64,000 bases of DNA from Triops longicaudatus (lineage: Eukaryota; Arthropoda; Branchiopoda; Notostraca; Triopsidae): positions 310,001 to 374,000 of the forward strand of contig JAGQDJ010000026.1 of NCBI GenBank assembly GCA_022885665.1, read 5' to 3'. Shown here one piece after another: positions 38,913 to 51,122 of the stretch (its first letter is position 1; each line of letters starts with the position of its first letter). A program made the translations under genes and the position numbers. A model generated the notes under the pieces. It made no database searches. It was not told where the DNA came from and saw only the letters and a list, made by a program, of their open reading frames with translations.

Positions 38913-40810
38913 ATGGCTTTACTTAGTCGGTGTTTTTCGTCGTTAGCTCTAAATGTAAGTAACAAATAAACAATGTCGTATTTTTAATATGTAGTGCGTT
39001 TTTCAGGCTTCTCGACCAGCAGCGATTTTTTCCGTGCAATCCAAAGTACAGGTGGATATTTTGCGACATGATTCGAACAAGCACTGGGACCCCAAGTTCA
39101 AGAGACTTCGTCGTTTAAAGGTATATTGTGTTTCATCAGTAACAGATCCTTTCATTTATAATTGGATTAATAGGATACTAAAATTAACATGAAAATTTTT
39201 TGGTACAATTTTGCTTTAACGGACCTCTTGTGAAAAGAAAACTTGTATCCCGAAGTTCCTTAAATCAGAAGCTTTTTCAGTACTTTCACGTAAATCGAGA
39301 GCTTATAACTATCCACAGTAGACACTTCATTTTAAAGGTTAAATATAATGTGATTGTAGTTTAACTTGATTAAATTTACTTGTAAATTAATTGTTACTCT
39401 GTGGAAACATATCTGAGAAGTCATATTCTCTGTGGAAACATTTCATTTGTTGTTTAAGATCAGAACACATTTTTTTCTATTTCAATCTTAAAGATTTGAA
39501 GCTTACAAATTGAAGGTAAATATTAAGTCAGGAAAATAGTAGCAAGTTAAACTAATCTATATTTCTTTTTTACTAAAGTCAATCATGTCAGTAAAATCAT
39601 CAAGAATTAAAGTTAATCAATCATACAGTTGTTCAAATTTTCCTGTATCAATTTCTGACAGGTACAAAAAATGGACCTACCGAATTTCAATGAAGACAAG
39701 GAATCAGCCAAACTAACTCCGGATGAAATGCGAGCCAAAATGAAGGAAAAAGGCATCATTCCTCCGAGACCGTGGCAAGAAAAAACAGTTTACATTAGCT
39801 GCACTTCAGGAACTTTTGAACCTTACGTGCCTCCCGAAGGAGATGGCAAAATGTCTGCAATTTCTCTGGATGTAAGTTTATGTTTTTGACAGACTTGACA
39901 CTAACGAATGTCTTTGTAGGGCGCGAAACAAAGTTTAGACTTTTTTAGCAAAAAGGGCAAATCTTACATGGCTGTCCGAAAAATCCGTAATTTTGAAGAA
40001 GAATTTGATCCTAAGCTTTTTGCCGAACAAGCTCAAGATTTGTATATAGCTGCGCATCGAGCATTGGCAGAGTAAGACATGCTATAGTGCTAGTACATCT
40101 CGATGAAATTTTTTACCTAACGAAAATCTTATTTCTGTAGTAAAGACAAACATAAGCTTCGGGAAACTGCCACTGAAAAAGCCTACGCAGTACGTACATA
40201 TGTTTTATCTGATTCTCTCCGAGCTTTTTTGAGCTTTTCTTTGGCGGAAACCTGAAATTATCCTTCTTCGTAGGACATGATTCCCAATACGAGACTCAAC
40301 ACAATACGCTGGAATTTCATCAAGTCTTTGGAGCCCCCACGCGTCGTACACGCTCGGTGCACAGATGTGATAAACAAAGACAATGTGTATGGACAAGTCA
40401 CTGTTCGATTCCACACCCAACAGGTAATTAAAAAAAGATGTTTCGATTTCGTTTCAAATTCTCTTTTTTCGATTTTGTTTCATATACATATCCTCTTTGA
40501 TAAAATCTTTATATTCTAGACATTGGCTGTTTATGATCGCTTCGGTCGTTTGATGCACGGTAGCGAAGTTGTCGCAAAAGATGTACTCGAATACGTGGTT
40601 TTCGAGAAACATTTAGCCAACGAATATGGCACTTGGCGTATTCACGACAAGATCATCCCAGATTGGATGCCACCGAAAGAACCGTCTATCAAAACATACC
40701 AGTATATGATTGAAAGGCCTGAGGAGCCAACTCCTGAATCGAAAGAAGTGTCCAACTTGGCTGCTTCGTCCGACAAATCTCCTACCCAACCTCCCTTAGC
40801 TATGGCGTGA
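38913..40810 (+). CDS. MRPL45: Mitochondrial large-subunit ribosomal protein mL45
   Basis: Seven exons: 38913-38954, 39007-39120, 39662-39871, 39920-40071, 40141-40189, 40274-40423 and 40520-40810, all with GT-AG borders and consistent phases, giving 335 aa (human is about 306). mL45 sits at the mitoribosome exit tunnel and anchors it to the inner membrane; it carries a Tim44/Mba1-like domain. The N-terminus MALLSRCFSSLALN is a typical mitochondrial presequence. The family segment HWDPKFKRLRRLK follows, then GIIPPRPWQEKTVYISC, the Tim44-like region (HKLRETATEKAY, RWNFIKSLEPPRVVHARC, VTVRFHTQQTLAVYDRFG) and WRIHDKIIPDW. The C-terminal tail is Pro/Ser-rich and longer than usual. Intron 2 (541 nt) is the only long one. 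The gene is convergent with DPP8/9, the two stops being about 100 nt apart. Confidence 0.95.
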
Positions 40811-40835
40811 TTGTAAGTGAATTAGCTCGCAAAAA

Positions 40836-40841
40836 AATAAA
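40836..40841 (+). terminator. Poly(A) signal of MRPL45
   Basis: AATAAA, 26 nt after the MRPL45 stop codon and about 68 nt before the convergent DPP8/9 stop codon, so the transcript end probably reaches the other gene's 3' UTR. Confidence 0.75.
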
Positions 40842-40908
40842 GTCTTTTAGCCAACATTTCAGAAGTTGTATCGTATTTGCAACGGGAGTTTCCCTCCCCA
40901 GTACAGTT

Positions 40909-43900
40909 TTACAGGTGATTCTGAAGGAAGCTGAGTAGAGTAGTTTCGTAGTGCTCGCTGGCCTCCAGGTGTCGTAGGCTGTGTCGTTCATTAGGATAAA
41001 CCTACACAGAAATGTACATTCTTAGTCATCGTCAAAATAATTTTAGCAACTATCGAAATGTATGCCACTGAGAAATCGCTACCAAAGCCTTAACGAGAAT
41101 TTCAGTTATCAGTTACCTGTAATTGATACGGCTTCCCAGCTTTCACTAGTGCTTGGATCAGTTGGCTTGTATGGACAAAATGGACGTTTTCATCAATCAA
41201 GCCATGGATAATTAATAAACGATTTGCCCTGCGAGAATAAATAATAACACTAGCAAACCAACGCTCCTTTGTAGAAAAAGAAAATAAAGCAATACTCTTC
41301 AGGGAAATGCTGCACATATGTTAGGACGGAACCAGCTTTGTAGCCTTGACTATTATCTGAAGGAAGGTCCATATAACGTTCGGTATAGCCAGTATCATAT
41401 AACGTCCACGACGTAACAGGCGCTCCCGCAATCGCAACCTATTTGTACAATATAAGACGAACAAAATATAAAAATTAATATTTTTAAAATGTAATTATAT
41501 TTATTTATAAAATGTATATGTTACATATAATATTATATGTAATCTATAAATATCAATATAGACAACTGCAATAAACAAAGCAGATAGAGCGCACTACACG
41601 TCGTCTCTGTTGGTTACCTTGAATACATGTGAGTATTGAGCTAACCCCATTAGGCTTAAATAGCCCCCATAAGACCACCCATGTACAGCTATTCGTTGTT
41701 CATCAATGCACTGACTTGTCTCAGCCAACCAATGAAGAACTTCAATTTGGTCACTAAGTTCAACGGTTCCCTGAACAAAAAAGAGAATGAAATCCGGTAC
41801 AAAAAACTATACGAAAAGCTTCCCTTACCATACGACCTTTGATGTAACTTTCAAACTCGATACCACGACTTTGCGAGCCTCTCGAATCGATACACACCAC
41901 GCAATAGCCCAATGCGGCCAACATATGCAAACGTAAATGTCGCATGCCCTATAAAAATGAGTAAAAAGGCAAAAATAAGTAAAATCTGCGATAAAAGGGA
42001 GACAACTGTAGTATATTTAGATTGCATTAGTTCTATTTACCTTGAAAGTATTGGTAACTAGTTGAACTTCAGGACCGCCATATATATTCAGTACAGTAGG
42101 ATATTTCTTTCCCGGTCTGGCATGATGAGGTCGGAAGATCATACCGTACACGGAATCACCCGATGATATCGTGGTTGAAAAGACTTCAGGTGGTTGGTAC
42201 CACGACCCAGGAACTGTGAAAACTTTCAATGTAGACAAACAAATTTTACAAGAAAATAGTTACCTGAAGATTCGAGGAGGAAACCTTTGCCTTCAACCTG
42301 AATATCTTGGACTGAAGAGCCTGTGTGATGGACAGCGAACAACTGACAAGTAGGCATGCATTGTATGTTACTGTACACAGTAGTGAAGAGATCACAATCC
42401 TAAAGAAAGAAAATATACAATTAGTCGAAAAACTGGAGTACAACTCAACTTTGAAGCGACAATCATCATAAAACCATGACGTTAAGTCTTTAAAAACGTC
42501 CCCATTCCGCGTCTCTTCTTATAATGTCACTTCATACACAATACGCAAGATTTTCAGAACGTGACTTTATAAACACGTAAAGAGAGAGTTAGTTCAAAGA
42601 TTTAAGCCAAGTCATGGTTCTCGTTTTAAACTTTTTTGGTACTTATTATTTGTTTTCTTATTTTTAAAGCCATCTTTTCTACTTAAATACCTGACGTCAT
42701 ACCTTGCTAAAAGCTACAGAATGCGAATACCCAGGTTTTGTTAACAACTTTATGTCGCCTGGTGACTGCCATGAGGTAACGTACAAATGTTGCTCCAAAG
42801 GAGTTTCTTTCAGGCCCATAAAATACACTAGCTTACGGGACTCGTCCACCCAAAGCCATTTATCCAAAACTTCCCAATTTCCGTACGTTAGTTGTATCTT
42901 TTCTACCACTCGAGGTGGTAGGCATGCTAGAAGAACAAAAATAAATCAAATAAACGCGTCACGATAAAGAAAATCAAAATTTGAGTAGTACTGTTATTCT
43001 CCTCAACTACATTAGGCTTTGACAGTATGGACTTGATGTAGTACAGGTGTCGGAAGCCGCTTTCTTCCGATGCCCAAATAAATTCAACCTCTTTCGCGTC
43101 ATTAGAAGGTAGAAAATACAACATATCATGTATCTAAGGAACAAAAACTATCAAATTTTTTTCGTTAAATGGCAGCAATACGCACATGGATCCAGTACTG
43201 GCTTTGAACAGATATAAGAGTTTGCATAGGACTGGTTTCTGACACGAGGTCGGCTGTCAAACCGAACCAATCCAAGGGTATCAAAACCACGTCCAGTTTT
43301 TGCTGTTTTCTGTCCAACAACTGTACCCAAATCCTAAATAATATTTATTTTAGTGTGAGCTATCATTTAAAGTTTATTTTTATTTATACTTTTAAAAAAA
43401 TAAAAAACATGGTATTCTCTAGAGCTTGTCATTTTCTTACCTGTCGCCATTGGGTGTGAAACCCACGCGAACCAAATACTCGGCCCATGGGAAAAGAACG
43501 TGCAGTGGAAATGGCAGTTCTTTGGTAGTGACGTCCACGATCTGACCATGTTCGTCAAGACGAAAGGTAACTAGTTTTAAGTTCGATTTGGCATTGGGCA
43601 TGCCCGCCCGGGGGAATCGGTATTCCTCCATTCCCGTCACGTCACCGTTTGGTGATGGAAAATTGATAATTTGTACGTCACTTTCGTCCACCTCTTCGTA
43701 CAAAATGGCAAAACGGCCGTCCCTCAGACAAGACGGGTCCCACCAATAGCCCTGAAAGCGACCAAATTCTTCTTGCATCACGTAAGAAGGTATGCCGGCA
43801 CTAAAGGGGTTATCGGCCAAACTGCTTAATCCCGTTTCTTTACGGCAAAACGTCAGTCTTCTTTCACTGCCTGAATACGAGATTGTTTACGCTTCATATG

Positions 43901-44570
43901 AGCAAAATAAATAAACAACATAAAAAATACAACGATACCTGATTTACTGTGTGTAACCCATAAATCGTTGTTGTTCACGAACGCTAGTAGATCAGGATTT
44001 CGTAGGCAAATTTGTGCATTCAGACGGGCTCCACTGCATGCTGTCTTAATTTCTATTGGATGTAACGAACTTGTTAAACCCAAATCCAAACATTGGAACA
44101 CACTATTGGCGGCCGGGAAAACAATTCTGCCGGTGGTTTCTTGAATTTCGTACGAAGTAATGCCGGCTGTGACGAGCCGCTTTCGCTCCCATATAAGCTG
44201 CTCTTCTCGAGACATTTTGGAAGACGGCATAACTTGGAAGTTTAAGTCGATGAGCGGCTGCCATGAGAGTTTTACATCCTCACTAAAGACACACGATAAA
44301 TCATATTTGTAGAAACGAAACTTGTTAGGCTTGGGGGAGATTTTACCTTAAAGTCTGGTGGACAATGTCAGTAAAATACAATATTGTCTCCCGTCCGTTG
44401 GTTAGAGAAGCGCACAAAAAGTAGATTCTCGTTTTTTGATCCGACAACTTGCGGAACGTAAAAGAGCTGGGCACTCGACTGGCCAGGCATGACAATTGCC
44501 GGCGTAGATCGCGAACTGTTTGACGTATTACGCTCCATGTTTGAAGCCCATCGGTTTTACAGTTTTCCAT
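40909..44570 (-). CDS. Cytosolic dipeptidyl peptidase 8/9
   Basis: Thirteen exons: 44347-44570, 43939-44282, 43441-43870, 43186-43333, 42992-43133, 42703-42926, 42264-42399, 42041-42213, 41829-41948, 41618-41770, 41296-41438, 41117-41228 and 40909-41001. Phases close to give 813 aa (human DPP8/9 about 860-880). DPP8/9 are S9B serine peptidases that cleave X-Pro dipeptides in the cytosol. The ATG at 44568-44570 directly follows an in-frame TAA and there is no signal or membrane segment, unlike DPP4. The beta-propeller carries EEFGRFQGYWW (223-233) and the double-Glu motif YEEVDES (EE at 248-249) that binds the substrate N-terminus. The alpha/beta hydrolase part has GWSYGG (Ser680), HGLIDENVH (Asp758) and ERHS (His790). 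The 78- and 32-residue spacings match human DPP9. Single gene; DPP8 versus DPP9 is a vertebrate split, so no symbol is given. Confidence 0.96.
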
Positions 44571-46532
44571 TTACGGTTGGGGTTTTGCAGGCTATTCTTG
44601 GACGACTTGGAAAACTTTTGCGATTTACTGCGAATGCCCCTCAATACAGTGGACAGCCAGAGCCTGCAGCGCTTGTATTTTGTAGCGGCGAAATAAAGCA
44701 AATGCCCAATTCCACAAAGCAAGTAGTTTCAAATGCATTTTGGGAATGTTTGTTTTATTTTTCAGTTTTTTACATATATTTATGAGACAATACAAGTTTT
44801 AAAACATTAGCACAAAAGTTTCATATCTTGACGTTGTCAGTGACATGGAAGCAGTCGGTTTTGAATCCCTCCAGAAGTCAACTTAATATAGTGCGCCCTT
44901 AAAAGCCTAGATGGCGGAACAAATAATTTTGGCGCCTTCGAAATTTTAGTTGAAATTAAATTCGTAACAATTCGAGAAAAATAATTTTAACTCATTTTTC
45001 ACCATTATTTAATGTAACGCTTACTTTCTTTTTATTACTAATTTTAATGCAGGGGAAAAATTTTAAAAAAAATGGAAGCAATTGTGAAGCAAGGTCAAGA
45101 ATATTCTGTGCTTTGCGTAGGTTTTACGGGATCTCCGAAATTTTGGACTCACAATGACCTGAAAACTTTACTTTCAAACCTTTTAAGAGTTTGGCTATGT
45201 AAGCAATGAGCTTTCGCACTTTTCTTGCAAATTAGGGGATAGTTTCTTCGTCTTAGTTTAAGTAGTCGTCGAAACTTTAGCGAGATCGAAAAATCGAGTT
45301 CGATTGTGGGAGCCTTGCAAAAAGCTTGACGTTAATGTTCAACTTTGTTGATATTAAATGTTGTGCTCTTGTGCATACTTACAATATGATAAGAGTAGTT
45401 AATGCTGACAAATTTAATTTAAAGAGTAATAATAAGAATTAACGATATAATACATATATGAAAATTGCTACTCAACAAATATCTGTACAAACCTCTTGTG
45501 AGCGTGAAATTAAACTAACGAAACTACACACTGGCTACTGCGTAGATTTCTTCTCGACTCAGCAAATATGTTCTGAGAGCTTAGAACAATAGTCTTTGAG
45601 TATGCCATTGCAATCTGCTATTAAGACAGAGCTAGAAATTATTTTGCCAATATTCTTACTATAGACGATATTCCGTCTTCGCTTCGAATATATAGAAATG
45701 CGACGTGCGATGGTCAACAGATGCTGAGTGCTACATTAAAGAATTTGACAATCATACTTGTAGCGAAACTTTACCAGAAACCGATAAGCTCAATGATTAT
45801 AATAATGTGCTTTATTTAGTGTATTGAAGTCGCGCCTTAAATGCACTTTTTATCAACCTGGCTCCGTGGGCTGGTCTGAGATGTTGGCATAAAAAACACG
45901 TAAAAACACATCGTACGTTTGTAGGGGATAACGCTATCGGATGGCACGACAGTTAACGCCCACTTAAAAAAATAAAGTTTAACTATAAATAAAGAATATC
46001 CTTCTTATCTGTTTGCACTCAAAATGTTAAATAGCACAAGGCGACTCTGACGCTCCAGATTACATTTTGACCCATCAAAAACAAAGGATTTTATAGTAAG
46101 CCAAAAGTAAATAGCGTACGCTTCTTTTTGACCTTGATACCACGTTCTCTCCGTCAAAGTAACTCCGACAGCTTAAGCGTGTTTGATTTGCTCCAGAGCT
46201 CCAGTACTATCTACCAAAAACAAACACTTTTTTTCCAATCGAAACCCTCCTTGATTTACCGACACAACAAACTGCAGGTGACTACAATTCAGGACACAAA
46301 TTTAGTATCATTTAAGGTTATCAACCTCGTATTAAGCTAGGCAAGTTTGTCTTCTTTATCCGAGAATATCCTTGATTAAACTGAGTTCTATGAAACTCAA
46401 AAATTCAGACAGACACTTTTTTAACTCTGAAAATCACACGCTTGCATGCCCGATAAACGACAGCTATATAAGTTACTTGTTATGCCCTTCGTTGTCACTG
46501 CCAAGTATTCGTGCACGGAGATCCACTTCAGA
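44571..46532. other. Intergenic, DPP8/9 to carboxylesterase
   Basis: About 2 kb, AT-rich, no gene I can support. Short open stretches occur at 45073-45210 (plus, about 45 codons) and about 45700-45830 (plus), with no recognisable family and no splice context. It should contain the promoters of both flanking genes, which point away from each other. Confidence 0.5.
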
Positions 46533-49443
46533 ATGACATTTGTAGTCAGATTCCTGGTTTTCTCATGTGTCGTAGGGTTCTGTGTTGCAAAACTTCTTAA
46601 AGTTGAAGGCTACGGTTACGTTAGGGGCACATCAGGTGTGAGTTTCGACAAGAAACGTGCTTACCACGCATTTTACGGGCTTCATTACGCACAACCCCCT
46701 ACAGGAGAACGGCGATTTCTCGTAAGTCATTTCGCATTTTTAGTTATTTCTCAAAAACTAATATTTAAGAACCACTAAGAATAATTCGAAGTCATCTAAA
46801 TTTGTTTCCGTTAGCCGCCTGAGCCAATTGGAAATGTAGGCTGGAATGAGACAGATCCCTACGATGCAACGTTTTATGGCCCAGTCTGCCCACAGGGCGG
46901 CGCGTATAAAGATCCTCACTACGACGAATCTGATCCGATCGTCGGTGATTACAAAGGGAGTGAAGACTGCCTGCTTTTAAACGTTTATACTCCACACGTA
47001 AGAGCAACACTGGATGCACAGCACATTTGGTATATTCAGTATCGCTCAATCTAAATGTTCACTTGCATTTAGTTGCCAAAAAATGACTCGGAACACCCCA
47101 TGATGCCCGTCATGTTTTTCATTCATGGTGGAGCGTTCGCCGTTGGGGGCACGAAAATTTACACTCCGTTCAGGTTCATGGACGAGGATATCGTGTTAGT
47201 GGTCATTCAATATCGTCTAGGACCCTTGGGTAAAATCTTGCTGTTGTCGTGTTTGGGTTTACCTGGCTTTTTTCGTGAAATTCGCAGGTTTCTTGAGTTT
47301 TCAAACGGACGAAATACCTGGCAATGCCGGTTTATTTGATCAACTTGAAGCTTTGAAATGGGTCAAAGAACACATCTACGACTTCGGTGGTGATAGTGAC
47401 CGTATAACCATCTTCGGCGAGAGTGCTGGTGGAGCTAGCGTGAGTCTCATGATGCTTAACCCTGAAGCCAACGGTAAGCAACAATTTCGCAAAGTAACAA
47501 AACAAATAAAAAGGGAAAAAAGAAAACAAGCAATACATACAAAATAATGTACTCAATTCAAATGTGTTCAGATAAAACAAAACAAAGTAAACAAAGTCAA
47601 GTAACACCTAAAATAAAACGCATTTAAAACCAAAGCCGCTAAACGCATGAAATCGAACCATTTCTGCGTAGGTCTTTTCGTTGGTGCGATCGCCGAAAGT
47701 GGGTCCGGAATCGCCGAATGGGCAATAGATCGCGATCCAGTGACACATGCACAAATCGTGACAGATTATGCAGGTTGTTGGTTTCCAGAAGATTACAAGA
47801 AAACACTCCAATGCTTACAAAATGTGTCAGCTGAAGATATCACTGGAGCGTTTGATCAATATTCTGTAACTTACTATCACCTTAAGGCGGCATACAATCC
47901 GCAAATATTCCTCGAATTATTCCAACTTCTGATTTTTTTTCTGCGTTAATCTAGGCTGATGACATGTTACGAGGCGGTCTCGGTTTTGGCGGTAGCTCAC
48001 CTGTCATTCAGACGGCCGGTGCACGTAAATATATTTCCAAAGATCCCGTGGAGATCTTAGAAAAAGGAGAATATAACACCAGCATCCCGGCCATTTTTGG
48101 CGCAAATCGAGACGAAGGATCATTTGTCTTAGGCTGTAAGGCACACCTTATAAATCATTATAATATTATATTTTCCCATTTTGCAGTGGCCTACGAATCC
48201 TACTTGGAACCCGCGGGTTTATTAAACGATAGTTATTATTTACAAAACGATCTGATTCCAACTTTATTAAAGTCCCTCGGTAAGACTAAAAGAGAATGAA
48301 CGTTATTGTTTCAGGAAAATATAGTAACGTTCTGCTTTTATAAGGAGTGCGAGATCCCACCACTACTCTGTCGGACACTCTGGTTGAAAAGTACCTCGCA
48401 GGCGAAGACACGACTAATTTCACGTCCATGATTCCCGGTTTGACAGATGTAAGTATCGCCTGGCAACAACAAATATAAAATGATAATATAAAGGTAGATA
48501 TACTGAAATTAATTCTTGTCATTTCAGATGTTGGGTGTTCTGTACCTGAAAGCCCCTGGCTTCCGGAATGCAGAGCTTCACGGAATGCACAGCTCTCAAT
48601 CCTATTGGTACTCTTTCGATTTCCAAGGTCGATACAGCGACTATATTTACCTGTTCCTCGGAGATGTTCCTCCCATTCCACACGGTATTTATTCCATTCT
48701 ATCTGTTACTGATTTACTTCGAAATTTGCTTTCCGAACTTGAGAAATTAATTAAAATCTTCAAAACAGGTATTACACACTCGGACGAGATGCAGTACCTG
48801 TTTGCCTTCCCTACTGTTTTTAACAAAACGGAGAAAGAAGTGTCGCAGAGGATGCTAAAAATCTGGACCAACTTTGCTACTTATGGGTAATAATCAGTCG
48901 TAAATCTGCAGCATTAAGTTGTTGTTGTTGGTCTGTTTAAAGTCGCAACTGTGCTATCTAACGGGCTCTGCAGCATTAATCTAACTCGAGTGACCGTATT
49001 TTTCGTTTAGTAATCCTACACCAGATGGCCAAGATTGGCTTGGCGTTCCCAAATGGGAACCATTCACTACCTCGCACCGTGTTTATATGAGTATGAACAC
49101 AGAATTCATGATGCGTGAAAACTATGAAGACACATACACAGTGGCGGCGGAAGGAAGCCGAGCTGGCCAGGTCACTACAACCACAGAGCCAAGTACAACC
49201 ACAGAGTCAAGTACAACCACAGAGTCAAGTACAACCGCAACGCGGACTTCAAGCATGCCAATCACTACCACCACGCCAAATCCCAACGAATATGTTGACA
49301 TTGCGACATACAATGCTTTACAGAAACAGAAAGACAATTTGGTGGTAGGCACATCCATCGCTTCCGTTGCGGCAGGAATTTTGCTCCTTGCATTGATTGG
49401 CCTTGTTATGCGAAGCAAATCGATGGGTCATCCTCTTGTATAA
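46533..49443 (+). CDS. Membrane-anchored carboxylesterase (cholinesterase family)
   Basis: Eleven exons: 46533-46721, 46815-46997, 47073-47229, 47288-47473, 47672-47865, 47955-48135, 48187-48279, 48345-48448, 48528-48684, 48769-48886 and 49011-49443; 664 aa. The ATG at 46533 opens a signal peptide (MTFVVRFLVFSCVVGFCVA); an in-frame ATG at 46446 would only lengthen it. The family motifs are in order: YAQPPTGERRF, SEDCLLLNVYTP, FFIHGGAF (oxyanion hole), QYRLGPLGFLSF, PGNAGLFDQ. The catalytic triad is intact: Ser222 in GESAGG, Glu357 in NRDEGS, His485 in GITHSDE. It should therefore be active on esters, unlike neuroligin-type relatives. After the catalytic domain come a Thr/Ser-rich, probably O-glycosylated stalk (about 575-610) and a transmembrane helix (631-653) with a short basic tail, making it a type I cell-surface enzyme. 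The natural substrate cannot be read from the sequence. Confidence 0.93.
49177..49230 (+). repeat. Three 18-nt repeats encoding the Thr-rich stalk
   Basis: Three tandem copies of ACAACCACAGAGTCAAGT (the first with one change) in the last esterase exon, encoding a TTTESS-type hexapeptide. In-frame expansion of the stalk. Confidence 0.9.
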
Positions 49444-49451
49444 ATATTGTA

Positions 49452-49457
49452 AATAAA
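49452..49457 (+). terminator. Poly(A) signal of the carboxylesterase
   Basis: AATAAA, 9 nt after the stop codon; a very short 3' UTR is implied if it is used. Confidence 0.65.
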
Positions 49458-49969
49458 TTTTGTACTATTATATTATTCGAATATTTTCAGCTACCTTCGT
49501 TCGATTTAGTAACATGGATAGAAAATGTTATCATTATTACTGCACGTTTGGTCTGTCAATCAACCGGAACTGATAAGCAGGACACGTGAATATATGTCTG
49601 TTCGGAACTAAATATGTAGAGCACAAAAGTTTCGTAATAAGCTAACACCAAAACTAGGCTATCAAACTCTATAGTGAACTTTTACTATCTCTTTCTTTTA
49701 AGCTCGAATTTTTCTTCCGTTTGTGAATTTGGTACCAAGAGCTTTTTTTGGAAAACTTTCACTAATTTTTGAAATTCGGCGAAAATTTCTTGAATTTTCG
49801 GCAGATTAAAAAATTACAAACTTTCTCGACATCACTACACTCAGTATTTTTTTCCCATAAGTTAGTACTACTATATCTAAAATCAGCTGAGCTATTCTTA
49901 AGTCATTGTGCTTGAAGTCCATCGACTGAACTCAACACTATGGAACCCTAACTGAAGTAGGGATGGGAA

Positions 49970-50205
49970 CTGTTTGACTTGACTCGACTTGCCAACGTTT
50001 CAAATAGAGTCGAAGTCGGTCGTAGTTAAACCGAGTCGAGTTAACATCGGTCAATGTCAGACCGCGTTGAATCGAAATAGGTTGTTGTCAAACTGAGTCG
50101 AGTCGAACTCAGTAATTTGCCAAACTGAGTCGCGTCGAAGTCGGTCACTGTCGAGTCGAGTCTACATTATCCATACTCGGTTCGACTCAAGCCGAACGAT
50201 TCCCA
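49970..50205. repeat. Degenerate minisatellite rich in GAGTCGAGTCGAA
   Basis: Repeated AAACTGAGTCGAGTCGAA-like units alternating with GTCGGTCA(A/C)TGTC, period about 32 nt where clearest (50091 versus 50123). The block begins with a pyrimidine-strand version (TTGACTTGACTCGACTTGCC) and ends with another (CTCGGTTCGACTCAAGCC), so its ends are partly inverted. No coding potential. Confidence 0.7.
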
Positions 50206-51122
50206 GCCTTACAAAGGAGCTTCTTTTAAGTCAGATTGTCGTAAAGAATGCTGTTTTGTGGTGAATTAAAAGTAATTTCAATTATATGCATAATTAAAAG
50301 CCTGATATTTTAGAGCAGTGTAACAAATTTACTATTCAACATTTAAAAAACCTACGACATTTTAAATACTAACTTCACATGATAAAACTTTACTCCTAGA
50401 ACATATTTTTTAAAAAAAATCACATAATCGTTTCGCGTGAGCTCTTGTTTAATTGACCATGAACACTTTAGCCCCATCGTGACCTCAAAAAAATAATAAA
50501 TAAATGATATTACAGTACTTTTTAATTATTTCAGCAATTTTTTTATTATTAAGTACTTTTTTATTGTTTTTAAAACAAGAGAAAATAATGTCAGAGCTAC
50601 TGCCGGTTACTTTGACCTACAAGCGACCTTTAAAAAGTGGATATGGGCACATGTAGAGCATTCGTGATGTCCGACAAGCGAAAATAGCTTGAGCGTTTCA
50701 ATGATTAAACTTTGTACAGCGATAACATTGGCCCTCTATGACTGCAAATATAGACAGTACTACCGTCCTCCAACATTATCTAATAGGTTGTATTACTAGT
50801 CTTTAGACCCAATTGATTAGCCATTTTCAAGGCTATTTTCACCATACTATTCGTTGCTTTGCTGTTATCTACTCTACTGCCAATCGCGGGACTATCTGTA
50901 AGACGTTCAGCACGGCAAGTTGCGAGACTTCAGTGCTTGAGCGCCGCAAACAGTGCACGTGTTCGTTCTTTCGTAGGGAAGACTAACATAACGACTGCAA
51001 GCAGAAAAGTTTCATAGGTAAACATATTTTTTACCAAGGTAAAAGCTTTCGAATGAATAAAATTATTCCGGATCTGAAATTATAGCATCGGTTTATGTCG
51101 TTTTTGGCCAAACGATGCCAAG

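Larger units (their letters stand above)
49444..51122. other. Intergenic, carboxylesterase to FAAH-a
   Basis: About 1.7 kb. It contains the esterase poly(A) signal, a degenerate GAGTCGAGTCGAA minisatellite at 49970-50205, AT-rich filler and presumably the FAAH-a promoter. No ORF of interest. Confidence 0.6.

Noticed and set aside
47866..47954. Reading through carboxylesterase intron 5 as coding
   Set aside because: Read-through reaches a stop within about 30 codons, whereas splicing at TCT|GTAACT to CTAG|GCT keeps frame and restores the family alignment.
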